From Gammaproteobacteria bacterium (GTDB taxonomy: Bacteria; Pseudomonadota; Gammaproteobacteria; Steroidobacterales; Steroidobacteraceae): a DNA stretch of 5,093 nucleotides. Shown one piece after another: positions 1 through 5,093 of the stretch (position 1 is its first letter; each line of letters starts with the position of its first letter). Under the pieces are notes generated by a model, which did no database searches, was not told where the DNA came from, and saw only the letters and a list, made by a program, of their open reading frames with translations. The stretch spans positions 1 to 5,093 of the forward strand of contig JANXYA010000301.1 in NCBI GenBank assembly GCA_025350345.1, written 5' to 3'. A program made the translations under genes and the position numbers.

Positions 1-317
1 CGCTGATAGAAGACGGCGACACGAAAGCGGCCAAGGCCCGGCTCGGAAATCGCGAAGTCGATCTCCAGCTCGCGCTGGAAATATTCGATCTGCTCCGGCG
101 TCATCAGGCCGAAGGCCGCGGCGCGCACGGCTTCGGGCGACAGCACCTGCTTGTTGACCGGCAGGATCTGCCCCTCGATCTTGATCTTGATGGGCGCGTT
201 GCAGGTAAAGAACAGGTCGGAGGCCTTGCGCTCGACCATCAGCTCGAACAGCGGCTTGGTGTTGAGCACCGGCTGCGGGCCGCTGCTGGCGATTTTCAGA
301 TCGGCCAGATCGCTCAT
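1..317 (-). CDS. third PilT/PilU-family type IV pilus ATPase, N-terminal part (runs off left edge)
   Basis: Translating the minus strand from the ATG at 317 gives 105 complete codons with no stop, ending at the window edge. Residues 21-106 match the N-terminal PAS-like domain of PilT/PilU retraction ATPases: a helix with ASDLFFT (32-38), then IKIKIEG (43-49), ILPV, and GLGRFRVAVFYQ (94-105). The adjacent PilU has the same blocks: ASDLFLT, IKVDGE, GIGRFRVSAF. Walker A, Walker B and the His box would lie beyond the edge, so catalytic competence cannot be judged. The start lies 16 bases after the pilU stop, consistent with co-transcription, but upstream there is only a weak Shine-Dalgarno-like ACGGG, so translational coupling is likely. 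A tail of about 20 residues precedes the domain, which PilT and PilU here lack. From memory, FFT...IKIEG wording resembles betaproteobacterial PilU; that subfamily assignment is tentative. The family call is firm. Confidence 0.88.
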   Translation of the reverse strand, partial: MSDLADLKIASSGPQPVLNTKPLFELMVERKASDLFFTCNAPIKIKIEGQILPVNKQVLSPEAVRAAAFGLMTPEQIEYFQRELEIDFAISEPGLGRFRVAVFYQ

Positions 318-333
318 GGCCCGTGCCGGCCGC

Positions 334-1491
334 TCACAAGTTGCGGCCTTCGGCTTCGTCTTCAACGATCATCAGGTCGCCGTCACCCTCGACGGGCTTG
401 TTCTCGCGCTTGCTGTCCAGCTTGACGCGCAGGCGCAATTCGTTCTTCGAATCGGCGTTACGGAGCGCATCCTCGTAGGAGATCAGGCCCTTCTCGTACA
501 GGTCGAACAGGGCCTGGTCGAAGGTGTTCATGCCGAGCCGCGTCGAGCGCGCCATGATGTCCTTGATCTTGGCCACCTCGCCGCGGAAGATCAGGTCCTG
601 GATCAGGGGCGAATTGAGCATGATCTCCATGGCGGCAATGCGCCCGGCGCCCGCTTCGCGCGGAATGAGGCGCTGGGAGATCAGGGCACGGATGTTCAGT
701 GACAGGTCCATCAGCAGCTGCTCGCGCCGCTCCTCGCTGAAGAAATTGATGACGCGGTCGAGCGCCTGGTTGGAACTGTTGGCGTGGAGCGTGGCCAGCA
801 CCAGGTGGCCGGTTTCGGCGAACTGGATGCCGTATTCCATGGTTTCGCGATCACGGATCTCGCCGATCAGGATCACATCCGGCGCCTGGCGCAACGTGTT
901 CTTCAGCGCCGCATGCCAGGAGTCGGTGTCGACGCCGACCTCGCGGTGGGTGATGACGCAGCCCTTGTGGGGATGCACGTACTCGACCGGATCCTCGATC
1001 GTGACGATATGGCCGCGGGTCTTCTCGTTGCGGTAGCCCACCATCGAGGCAAGCGTGGTGGACTTGCCCGAGCCGGTGCCCCCGACCACGATCACCAGCC
1101 CGCGCTTGGAGAGCACCACCTCGCGCAGGATCGGCGGCAGGTCGAGCTCCTCGAAGGTGGGGATCTTGGCGTTGATGGTGCGGATCACGCAGCCGGTGTG
1201 GCCCTGCTGCACGAAGGCACTGACGCGGAAGCGCCCGATTCCGGGCGGGGCGATGGCGAAATTGCATTCCTTGGTGGCGTCGAATTCCTTCGACTGCCGG
1301 TCACTCATGATCGAGCGCACCAGGATCGCCGACTGCTCACTGGTCAGGGCGCGGTCCATCTGCGGGCGGATCTCGCCATCCACCTTGATGGCCGGCGGAA
1401 ACCCGGTCGTCAGGAACAGGTCGGACGCCCCTTTCTCGATCACGCGACGGAGCAGCTCCTGCATGAGCTTGATGGCTTGTTCGCGATCCAT
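334..1491 (-). CDS. pilU: type IV pilus retraction ATPase accessory protein PilU
   Basis: 385 aa, close to the usual 380 or so. PilU is a cytoplasmic hexameric ATPase of the secretion-ATPase superfamily that assists PilT in depolymerising type IV pili. Visible parts are an N-terminal PAS-like domain (about 1-110, with ASDLFLT and GIGRFRVSAF), Walker A GGTGSGKST (137-145, Lys143), Asp box TIEDPVEYVH (about 164-173), Walker B DVILIGEIRD (205-214, Glu211) and His box GHLVLATLHA (228-237). PilU-specific wording such as GCVITHREVGVDTDS and LKNTLRQAPDVILIGEIR separates it from PilT, which has LRSALREDPDIVLVGEMR. The position of PilT's AIRNLIRE motif is occupied by PLIQDLIFRGE, normal for PilU. The C-terminal 25 residues are hydrophilic and acidic. 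I chose the ATG at 1491 because it overlaps the pilT stop (TGATG) and has AAGGA 9 bases upstream; a GTG at 1572 inside pilT would add 27 residues unlike the family. Confidence 0.96.
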   Translation of the reverse strand: MDREQAIKLMQELLRRVIEKGASDLFLTTGFPPAIKVDGEIRPQMDRALTSEQSAILVRSIMSDRQSKEFDATKECNFAIAPPGIGRFRVSAFVQQGHTGCVIRTINAKIPTFEELDLPPILREVVLSKRGLVIVVGGTGSGKSTTLASMVGYRNEKTRGHIVTIEDPVEYVHPHKGCVITHREVGVDTDSWHAALKNTLRQAPDVILIGEIRDRETMEYGIQFAETGHLVLATLHANSSNQALDRVINFFSEERREQLLMDLSLNIRALISQRLIPREAGAGRIAAMEIMLNSPLIQDLIFRGEVAKIKDIMARSTRLGMNTFDQALFDLYEKGLISYEDALRNADSKNELRLRVKLDSKRENKPVEGDGDLMIVEDEAEGRNL

Positions 1492-2531
1492 CAGAGGGAA
1501 TCCTTGTTCTGGGCCTTGTAGCGCGCCTCTTCCTTGCTGACCAGGCCCTTGGTGACCATCTCGCTGAGGCACTGGTCGAGGGTCTGCATGCCGGTCGCGC
1601 CGCCGGTCTGGATCGAGGAATACATCTGCGCGACCTTGCCCTCGCGGATCAGGTTACGGATCGCTGGGGTGCCGATCATGATCTCGTGCGCCGCCACCCG
1701 CCCGCCGCCGGTCCGCTTGAGCAGGGTCTGCGAGATCACCGCCCGGAGCGACTCGGAGAGCATCGAGCGCACCATTTCCTTTTCTTCGCCGGGGAACACG
1801 TCGACGACACGGTCGATCGTCTTGGCCGCCGAGCTGGTGTGCAGGGTGCCGAAGACCAGGTGCCCGGTCTCGGCCGCCGTGAGGGCCAGGCGGATCGTCT
1901 CCAGGTCGCGCATTTCGCCGACCAGCACGATGTCCGGGTCTTCGCGCAGGGCGGAGCGCAGCGCCTCGCTGAAGCCCAGCGTGTCGCGCTTGACCTCGCG
2001 CTGGTTGATCAGGCAGCGCTTCGACTCGTGCACGAACTCGATCGGATCCTCGATGGTGATGATGTGATCGGGCCGGTTCTCGTTGCAGTGATCGACCATG
2101 CCCGCCAGCGTGGTCGACTTGCCCGAGCCGGTGGGGCCGGTGACCAGCACCAGGCCGCGCGGCAGCATGCACAGGTCGCGGAATATCTTCGGCGCCTGCA
2201 ATTCATCGAGGCTGAGGATAGTGGAGGGAATGTTGCGGAATACGGCGCCGGCGCCGCGATTCTGGTTGAAGGCGTTGACACGGAAGCGCGCAAGCTTTGG
2301 AATCTCGAAGGAAAAATCGGTCTCGAAGAATTCTTCGTAGGCCTTGCGCTGCTTGTCGTTCATGATGTCATAGACCATGCCGTGCACTTCCTTGTGGGTC
2401 AGTGCCGGCATGTTGATGCGCTTGACATCGCCGTCGACGCGGATCATCGGCGGTACGCCCGCCGACAGGTGCAGGTCAGAGGCGTTATTCTTGACGGCAA
2501 ACGCCAGGAGTTGTGCGATATCGACCGCCAT
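1491..2531 (-). CDS. pilT: type IV pilus twitching motility ATPase PilT
   Basis: 346 aa, matching the family length of about 344. PilT is the hexameric cytoplasmic motor that retracts type IV pili through the inner-membrane platform, driving twitching motility. The N-terminus (NNASDLHLSAGVPPMIRVDGD, residues 15-35, and ARFRVNAFNQNRGAGAVFR) is nearly canonical. The ATPase core has Walker A GPTGSGKST (132-140, Lys138), Asp box ITIEDPIEFVH (158-168), Walker B IVLVGEMRD (201-209, with the expected catalytic Glu206) and His box GHLVFGTLHT (223-232). The C-terminal AIRNLIRE motif (290-297), needed for retraction in studied PilT proteins, is intact. The ATG at 2531 is preceded by GAGG with a 7-base spacer and gives the usual short N-terminus; a GTG at 2558 would add nine residues not expected for the family. 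It is the first gene of a minus-strand run pilT-pilU-third ATPase, divergent from yggS. All key motifs are present, so it should be functional. Confidence 0.97.
   Translation of the reverse strand: MAVDIAQLLAFAVKNNASDLHLSAGVPPMIRVDGDVKRINMPALTHKEVHGMVYDIMNDKQRKAYEEFFETDFSFEIPKLARFRVNAFNQNRGAGAVFRNIPSTILSLDELQAPKIFRDLCMLPRGLVLVTGPTGSGKSTTLAGMVDHCNENRPDHIITIEDPIEFVHESKRCLINQREVKRDTLGFSEALRSALREDPDIVLVGEMRDLETIRLALTAAETGHLVFGTLHTSSAAKTIDRVVDVFPGEEKEMVRSMLSESLRAVISQTLLKRTGGGRVAAHEIMIGTPAIRNLIREGKVAQMYSSIQTGGATGMQTLDQCLSEMVTKGLVSKEEARYKAQNKDSL
1501..1505 (-). promoter_or_regulatory. ribosome binding site of pilU inside the pilT 3' end
   Basis: AAGGA on the minus strand, 9 bases before the pilU ATG and within the last codons of pilT. 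Together with the TGATG stop/start overlap at 1489-1493 it fixes the pilU start and suggests translational coupling of the two ATPases. Confidence 0.65.
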
Positions 2532-2577
2532 CAGAGTGCCTCGTGTTGCCGCCGCCACGTTCCCAAGCAGCCGCGGC

Positions 2578-2604
2578 AGTATAGCGGAGGGACTCGACCC
2601 TCAA
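2578..2604 (-). promoter_or_regulatory. putative sigma70-type promoter of the pilT-pilU operon
   Basis: On the minus strand, TATACT (2583-2578) fits the -10 consensus at five of six positions, in otherwise GC-rich surroundings. Upstream is TTGAGG (2604-2599) with a 15-base spacer; reading the -35 as TATTGA gives a 17-base spacer instead. Transcription would begin near 2570, leaving a leader of about 40 bases before the pilT ATG. The -35 ends two bases before the yggS ATG, so pilTU promoter and yggS leader overlap. Prediction from sequence only; the spacer or -35 is suboptimal, which may point to an activator. Confidence 0.45.
2587..2602 (+). promoter_or_regulatory. inverted repeat over the yggS ribosome binding site and inside the pilTU promoter spacer
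   Basis: GAGGG (2587-2591), a 6-base loop ACTCGA, then CCCTC (2598-2602): a perfect 5-bp GC-rich stem. In yggS mRNA the left arm is most of the only strong Shine-Dalgarno (GGAGGG, 2586-2591), which sits 14 bases from the ATG, longer than usual; a folded hairpin would hide it. On the other strand the same repeat lies between the -35 and -10 of the putative pilTU promoter, where an operator could act. Whether it works as RNA structure, operator, or neither is inference. Confidence 0.35.
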
Positions 2605-2605
2605 T

Positions 2606-3334
2606 ATGTTAACCCTTCCGCAGAATTCACCGATTACTGACGGCGCCGCTGCCTGCCTGCACCGCCTGCGCGCGCGGATCGCTGCGGCGGCCACGGCGGC
2701 GGGCCGGACCGAGCAATCCATCACAGTCGTGGCCGTGAGCAAGGGGCACGGCACTGCCGCGATCCAGGCGCTCGCGCAACTGGGGGTCGAGCATTTCGGC
2801 GAGAGCTACCTGCAGGAGGCGCTGGCGAAGATGGACGCGCTCGCCGGGCTGGAGCTGAACTGGCACTTCATCGGCCGGCTGCAGGCCAACAAGACCCGTG
2901 GGGTCGCCGAGCGCTTCGCCTGGGCGCACGGCGTGGACCGGCTGCGCATTGCCGAGCGGCTGGCCGCGCAGCGTCCGCACCGCGCGCCGCCGCTCAACGT
3001 CTGCCTGCAGGTCCAGCTCGCCGCCGACGCCGATCGGGGCGGCATTCCGGCCGCGCAGCTGCCCGCCCTCGCCGCTTCCGTGGCGGTGCTCCCTCGGCTG
3101 CGCCTGCGCGGCCTGATGTGCATGCTGCCCGAAGGCCTGAGCACCGCAGCGCAGCGCGCGCAGTTTGAGTCAGTGCACGCCCTGCTCCTGGAGCTCAATC
3201 GCGGCGGAGCGCAACTGGACACGCTGTCGATGGGGATGAGCGGGGATTTCGAAGCGGCCATCGCCGCCGGCGCCACGCTGGTGCGCATCGGCACGGCGCT
3301 GTTTGGCTCGCGCAACGCACAACCGGGCCCGTAG
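2606..3334 (+). CDS. yggS: YggS/PLPBP-family pyridoxal phosphate homeostasis protein
   Basis: 242 aa, slightly longer than the usual 230 or so. YggS-family proteins are cytoplasmic, monomeric, fold-type III TIM barrels that bind PLP without a known enzymatic reaction and keep vitamin B6 and amino-acid pools balanced. Family blocks seen: VAVSKG with the expected PLP lysine Lys46, HFGESYLQEAL (63-73), LNWHFIGRLQANKTR (84-98), VDRLRIAERL, LPRLRLRGLMCM, LDTLSMGMSGDFEAAI (ending in the phosphate-binding region) and RIGTALFG (227-234). Departures from common forms are FGESY for FGENY, IGRLQ for IGPLQ, and DADRGGI where an SKSG/SKAG stretch is typical. The ATG at 2606 is the only good start upstream of the conserved N-terminal helix, though its Shine-Dalgarno is 14 bases away. 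It begins the yggS-proC-yggT run; a proC neighbour is typical of this family. Confidence 0.94.
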   Translation: MLTLPQNSPITDGAAACLHRLRARIAAAATAAGRTEQSITVVAVSKGHGTAAIQALAQLGVEHFGESYLQEALAKMDALAGLELNWHFIGRLQANKTRGVAERFAWAHGVDRLRIAERLAAQRPHRAPPLNVCLQVQLAADADRGGIPAAQLPALAASVAVLPRLRLRGLMCMLPEGLSTAAQRAQFESVHALLLELNRGGAQLDTLSMGMSGDFEAAIAAGATLVRIGTALFGSRNAQPGP

Positions 3335-3377
3335 AATGCCGCAGCGGAAGGCGCTCTCCACCGGCGGAAATCGGCCC

Positions 3378-4238
3378 ATGAAGACGACTGCACAGATCGC
3401 GTTCCTCGGCGGCGGCAACATGGCCCAGGCCCTGATCCAGGGCCTGCTGCGCCAGGGCTACACCACCTCCCAGCTGCGGGTGGGCGAGCCGCTGGCGGCA
3501 CAGCGCGAGCGCCTGCAGCGTGATTTCCGCCTGCTCGCGACGGCCGACAACCCTGAGGCGATTGCCGGCGCCGCCGTCGTCGTGCTGGCGGTCAAGCCCC
3601 AGCAGATGAACGAAGTGCTCACCGCCGCCCGCCCCGCGCTCGAGAGCGCGCGCCCGCTCCTGCTGTCGATCGCGGCGGGCCTGCGAATCGCGGACATTGC
3701 CGCCAGCAGTCCGGGACTGCCGATCGTGCGCGCCATGCCCAATCGGGCGGCGCTGGTCGGCGAGGGGGCCACCGGCCTGTATGCCGGAGCTGAAGTCAGC
3801 GCCGCGGCGCGTTTGCTGGCGGAGAGCATCATGAGCGCGGCCGGAAGCGTGGTCTGGGTGCGGCGTGAGTCCGATCTGGACATCGTCACCGCCCTCTCGG
3901 GCGGTGGGGCGGCCTATTTTTTCCTGCTGGCCGAACGGCTCGCCGCCGCCGCCGCCGCGCTCGGACTGGACCCCGACACCGCGCGGACCCTGGCCACGCA
4001 GACGCTGCGCGGCGCCGGCGCGCTGGCGGCCGGCACCGGATCGCTGGCCGAGCAGCGCGCGGCCATCACCAGCAAGGGCGGGACGACCGAAGCTGCGCTC
4101 ACCGCCCTCGAGCAGGGCGGATTCGATAAACTCATCGCCTCAGCGCTCAGCGCGGCGACGCGGCGTGGCGCGGCCCTGGCGGCCCAATTCGGCCGTTCCG
4201 GGCCCTCGCAGGCGCGCCCGCCCGGCGCTCATTCCTAG
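3378..4238 (+). CDS. proC: pyrroline-5-carboxylate reductase ProC, with variant active-site motifs
   Basis: 286 aa, slightly over the usual 270-280. ProC reduces 1-pyrroline-5-carboxylate to L-proline with NAD(P)H, the last step of proline synthesis. An N-terminal Rossmann domain shows FLGGGNMA (9-16), VVVLAVKPQQM (67-77) and LLLSIAAGL; the C-terminal helical dimerisation and substrate domain shows SGGGAAYFFLLAE (174-186) and ITSKGGTTEAAL (230-241), including the Thr237 expected to contact substrate. Two blocks deviate: MPNTP reads MPNRA (120-124) and SGSGPAY reads SGGGAAY (174-180). SKGGTT in place of SPGGTT occurs in other proteobacteria. The last 15 residues are Pro/Ala/Ser-rich and probably disordered. 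The ATG at 3378 puts the dinucleotide loop at the usual distance from the start; an in-frame ATG at 3336 would add 14 unlike residues. The gap to yggS is 43 bases, and only a weak GCGGA precedes the start. Confidence 0.93.
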   Translation: MKTTAQIAFLGGGNMAQALIQGLLRQGYTTSQLRVGEPLAAQRERLQRDFRLLATADNPEAIAGAAVVVLAVKPQQMNEVLTAARPALESARPLLLSIAAGLRIADIAASSPGLPIVRAMPNRAALVGEGATGLYAGAEVSAAARLLAESIMSAAGSVVWVRRESDLDIVTALSGGGAAYFFLLAERLAAAAAALGLDPDTARTLATQTLRGAGALAAGTGSLAEQRAAITSKGGTTEAALTALEQGGFDKLIASALSAATRRGAALAAQFGRSGPSQARPPGAHS

Positions 4239-4248
4239 GAAATCGGCC

Positions 4249-4776
4249 ATGGCAGCACTGCTTTACCTGTTGGATACGCTCCTGAGCCTGGCGCAGCTCG
4301 CCGTCCTGCTGCGCCTGCTGCTGCAATGGGCACGCGCGGATTTCCGCAATCCGCTGGTGCGCGCCCTGGTGGAGCTGACCAACCCGGCGCTGGTGCCGCT
4401 GCGCCGGCTCCTGCCCGCCGTAGGCCAGATCGACACCGCCTCGGTCGTGGCGGTGCTCGTGCTGGCCCTGCTGCGCGAAAGCCTGCCGACGGTGCTGAGC
4501 GGCATGGGACTGCCGCCAGTTCTGCCCTGGCTCGAATTGGCGACACTGCAGATTCTGCGCACACTGCTGTGGACCTATTTTTTCGCGATTTTCCTGTACG
4601 CGACCCTGTCGCTGATCGCGCCGGGCACCTATTCGCCGGCTCAGGGCGTGCTGACGGCGCTGTGCGAGCCCGTGCTGCGGCCATTTCGTCGGCTTATTCC
4701 GCCGCTCGCCAATCTGGATCTGTCGCCGCTGTGGGCGGGCATACTCATCCAGGCGCTGCTGATACTGCTGCGCTGA
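4249..4776 (+). CDS. yggT: YggT-family integral membrane protein
   Basis: 175 aa, near the 180-190 typical of gammaproteobacterial YggT. The protein is a duplication of the YGGT domain. The first copy (about 5-80) has a hydrophobic helix, QWARADFRNPLV and LTNPALVPLRRLLP (43-56). The second (about 100-174) has a hydrophobic helix with YATLSLIAPGTYSP and LCEPVLRPFRRLIPPL (138-153), followed by LDLSPLWAGILIQALLILL. The NP...P.RR.LP and EPVLRPFRRLIP blocks are the family signature. About four membrane segments are visible (roughly 3-26, 63-80, 97-123 and 158-174). The molecular role is not settled; relatives have been linked to osmotic tolerance in bacteria and to membrane-complex assembly in plastids (CCB3). 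It starts 10 bases after the proC stop, with AGGAAA 6 bases before the ATG and overlapping that stop, so it is translated in the same operon. Confidence 0.93.
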   Translation: MAALLYLLDTLLSLAQLAVLLRLLLQWARADFRNPLVRALVELTNPALVPLRRLLPAVGQIDTASVVAVLVLALLRESLPTVLSGMGLPPVLPWLELATLQILRTLLWTYFFAIFLYATLSLIAPGTYSPAQGVLTALCEPVLRPFRRLIPPLANLDLSPLWAGILIQALLILLR

Positions 4777-4831
4777 AGCACTCCCCGCACCCCGCAACGA
4801 TGCGTGGCAACTGCCATTGCCGCCATGGGTT

Positions 4832-4858
4832 TAGCCGCGCATCTGCAGTGCGCGTCTA
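4832..4858. repeat. imperfect inverted repeat downstream of yggT, possible weak transcript end
   Basis: TAG-C-CGCGCA, a 7-base loop TCTGCAG, then TGCGCG-T-CTA: a 6-bp GC stem, one mismatch, and three further pairs. It is the strongest of several small palindromes in the 255-base gap between yggT and the HU-like gene. Another is CTCGG/CCGAG at 4865-4876. No T-tract follows on either strand, so it is not a classical intrinsic terminator; it could be a 3' mRNA-stabilising structure or chance in GC-rich DNA. Confidence 0.3.
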
Positions 4859-4936
4859 GCACTCCTCGGTGCCGAGCGAGCGCGGCGCGGCCGCCAAAAC
4901 CGGAGCGTGTGCGCCAAAGCCTAGAATAAAAGGCAT

Positions 4937-4964
4937 TTGCGTCGCGCGCTGCATGTGATATGTT
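4937..4964 (+). promoter_or_regulatory. putative extended -10 promoter of the HU-like gene
   Basis: TTGCGT (4937-4942) as -35, a 16-base spacer, and TATGTT (4959-4964) as -10, directly preceded by the TGA of an extended -10 (4956-4958). It sits in the most AT-rich part of the gap and predicts a start near 4971 and a leader of about 60 bases before the ATG at 5032. It implies the HU-like gene is transcribed separately from yggS-proC-yggT. Confidence 0.5.
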
Positions 4965-4975
4965 GCGCACCGATT

Positions 4976-4988
4976 CACGAATTGCGTG
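4976..4988 (+). repeat. small hairpin-forming repeat in the HU-like leader
   Basis: CACG, a 5-base loop AATTG, then CGTG, just after the predicted transcription start. It could form a short 5' stem in the mRNA, or mark a protein site; four base pairs is weak and chance is a real alternative. Confidence 0.25.
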
Positions 4989-4996
4989 GTCAATTT

Positions 4997-5006
4997 TCAG
5001 TACTGA
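4997..5006. repeat. perfect 10-bp palindrome TCAGTACTGA in the HU-like leader
   Basis: A gapless 10-bp palindrome between the predicted promoter and the ribosome binding site AGGAG (5019-5023). A dimeric regulator or the DNA-binding protein itself could use it, but no known operator is recognised here. Confidence 0.3.
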
Positions 5007-5031
5007 CTGTCAAACTCGAGGAGATTCAGCA

Positions 5032-5093
5032 ATGGCGAAGAAAGGTGGAGCGCCGACCAAGTCGGAAATCCTGGCTACGATTTCGAAAGATAC
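5032..5093 (+). CDS. HU-family histone-like DNA-binding protein, N-terminal start (runs off right edge)
   Basis: Twenty complete codons from an ATG with AGGAG 8 bases upstream, open to the window edge. The peptide begins MAKKGGAPTKSEILATISKD: a short basic tail followed by TKSEIL.TI, the usual opening of helix 1 in HU/IHF-family proteins, in particular a group with an N-terminal AKK extension. HU proteins are small dimeric nucleoid proteins that bend and bind DNA; they use a beta-ribbon arm that would lie outside the window. The leader has its own promoter candidate and a strong ribosome binding site, as expected for an abundant protein. The codons (GGT, GCT, AAA, ATT) look less G/C-biased than those of the neighbours, though the sample is tiny. 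The family call rests on few residues. The subtype (HU, IHF or other) cannot be decided. Confidence 0.72.
   Translation, partial: MAKKGGAPTKSEILATISKD

Noticed and set aside
784..1521. Long plus-strand open frame (245 codons) opposite pilU
   Set aside because: Mirror of the pilU coding strand with no family motifs; pilU explains this DNA fully.
2491..2519. TTGACG with TGCGAT 17 bases later as a yggS promoter on the plus strand
   Set aside because: The -35 is good but the -10 matches the consensus poorly and lies inside pilT; TATAGC at 2580-2585 lacks a -35. No convincing yggS promoter was found.
1686..2612. Long plus-strand open frame (308 codons) opposite pilT
   Set aside because: It is antisense to a fully conserved pilT, has no recognisable protein family content, and arises from GC-rich codon bias.
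3336..3377. Alternative proC start at the ATG at 3336
   Set aside because: It would add 14 residues before the usual ProC N-terminus; the Rossmann loop is correctly placed with the ATG at 3378.
3865..4248. Upstream extension of the yggT frame through the end of proC, suggesting a 303-aa protein
   Set aside because: The extension is a low-complexity Pro/Arg/Ser frame overlapping proC out of frame. YggT has a good ribosome binding site and a family-like start at 4249.
4147..4797. Minus-strand open frame (216 codons) opposite yggT
   Set aside because: Gln/Arg-rich shadow of a membrane-protein gene, with no family signature.
4800..4859. 19-codon ORF with a CHCRH motif between yggT and the HU-like gene
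   Set aside because: No ribosome binding site, very short, and overlapping the inverted repeat; nothing supports translation.
4916..4938. GCCT-8-AGGC hairpin followed by ATTT as an intrinsic terminator of yggS-proC-yggT
   Set aside because: Only four base pairs with an A-A mismatch next to the stem and no real T-tract; it also runs into the -35 of the HU promoter candidate.

Overview
The window comes from a GC-rich proteobacterium, most likely a gammaproteobacterium. The basis is the gene order: pilT-pilU lies back to back with yggS-proC-yggT, an arrangement known from Pseudomonas aeruginosa (PA0392-PA0396) and relatives. Codon third positions are strongly G/C. No mobile element, CRISPR array, tRNA or rRNA was seen.

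Left half, minus strand (bases 2531 down to 1): a run of type IV pilus retraction-type ATPases. pilT comes first, then pilU, whose start codon overlaps the pilT stop by one base. After a 16-base gap comes the N-terminal 105 codons of a third PilT/PilU-family ATPase that runs off the left edge. PilT and PilU carry intact Walker A, Asp-box, Walker B and His-box motifs and should power pilus retraction (twitching motility, adhesion, DNA uptake). The third copy is the least expected item in the window.

Centre (2532-2605): a 74-base divergent intergenic region. It holds a plausible sigma70-type promoter for pilTU. It also holds a perfect 5-bp inverted repeat that sits between the -35 and -10 of that promoter and covers the only good Shine-Dalgarno of yggS.

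Right half, plus strand: yggS (PLP homeostasis protein), proC (pyrroline-5-carboxylate reductase, last step of proline synthesis) and yggT (integral membrane protein), closely spaced and probably one operon. ProC has substitutions in two usually invariant motifs (MPNTP reads MPNRA; SGSGPAY reads SGGGAAY). A 255-base non-coding stretch follows, with several small inverted repeats and a good promoter candidate. The window ends 20 codons into a gene whose start looks like an HU-family histone-like DNA-binding protein.

The region is mostly a conserved housekeeping and pilus neighbourhood. I see no evidence for a wholly new system. The points worth a second look are the third ATPase, the ProC motif changes, and the overlapping regulatory signals between pilT and yggS.
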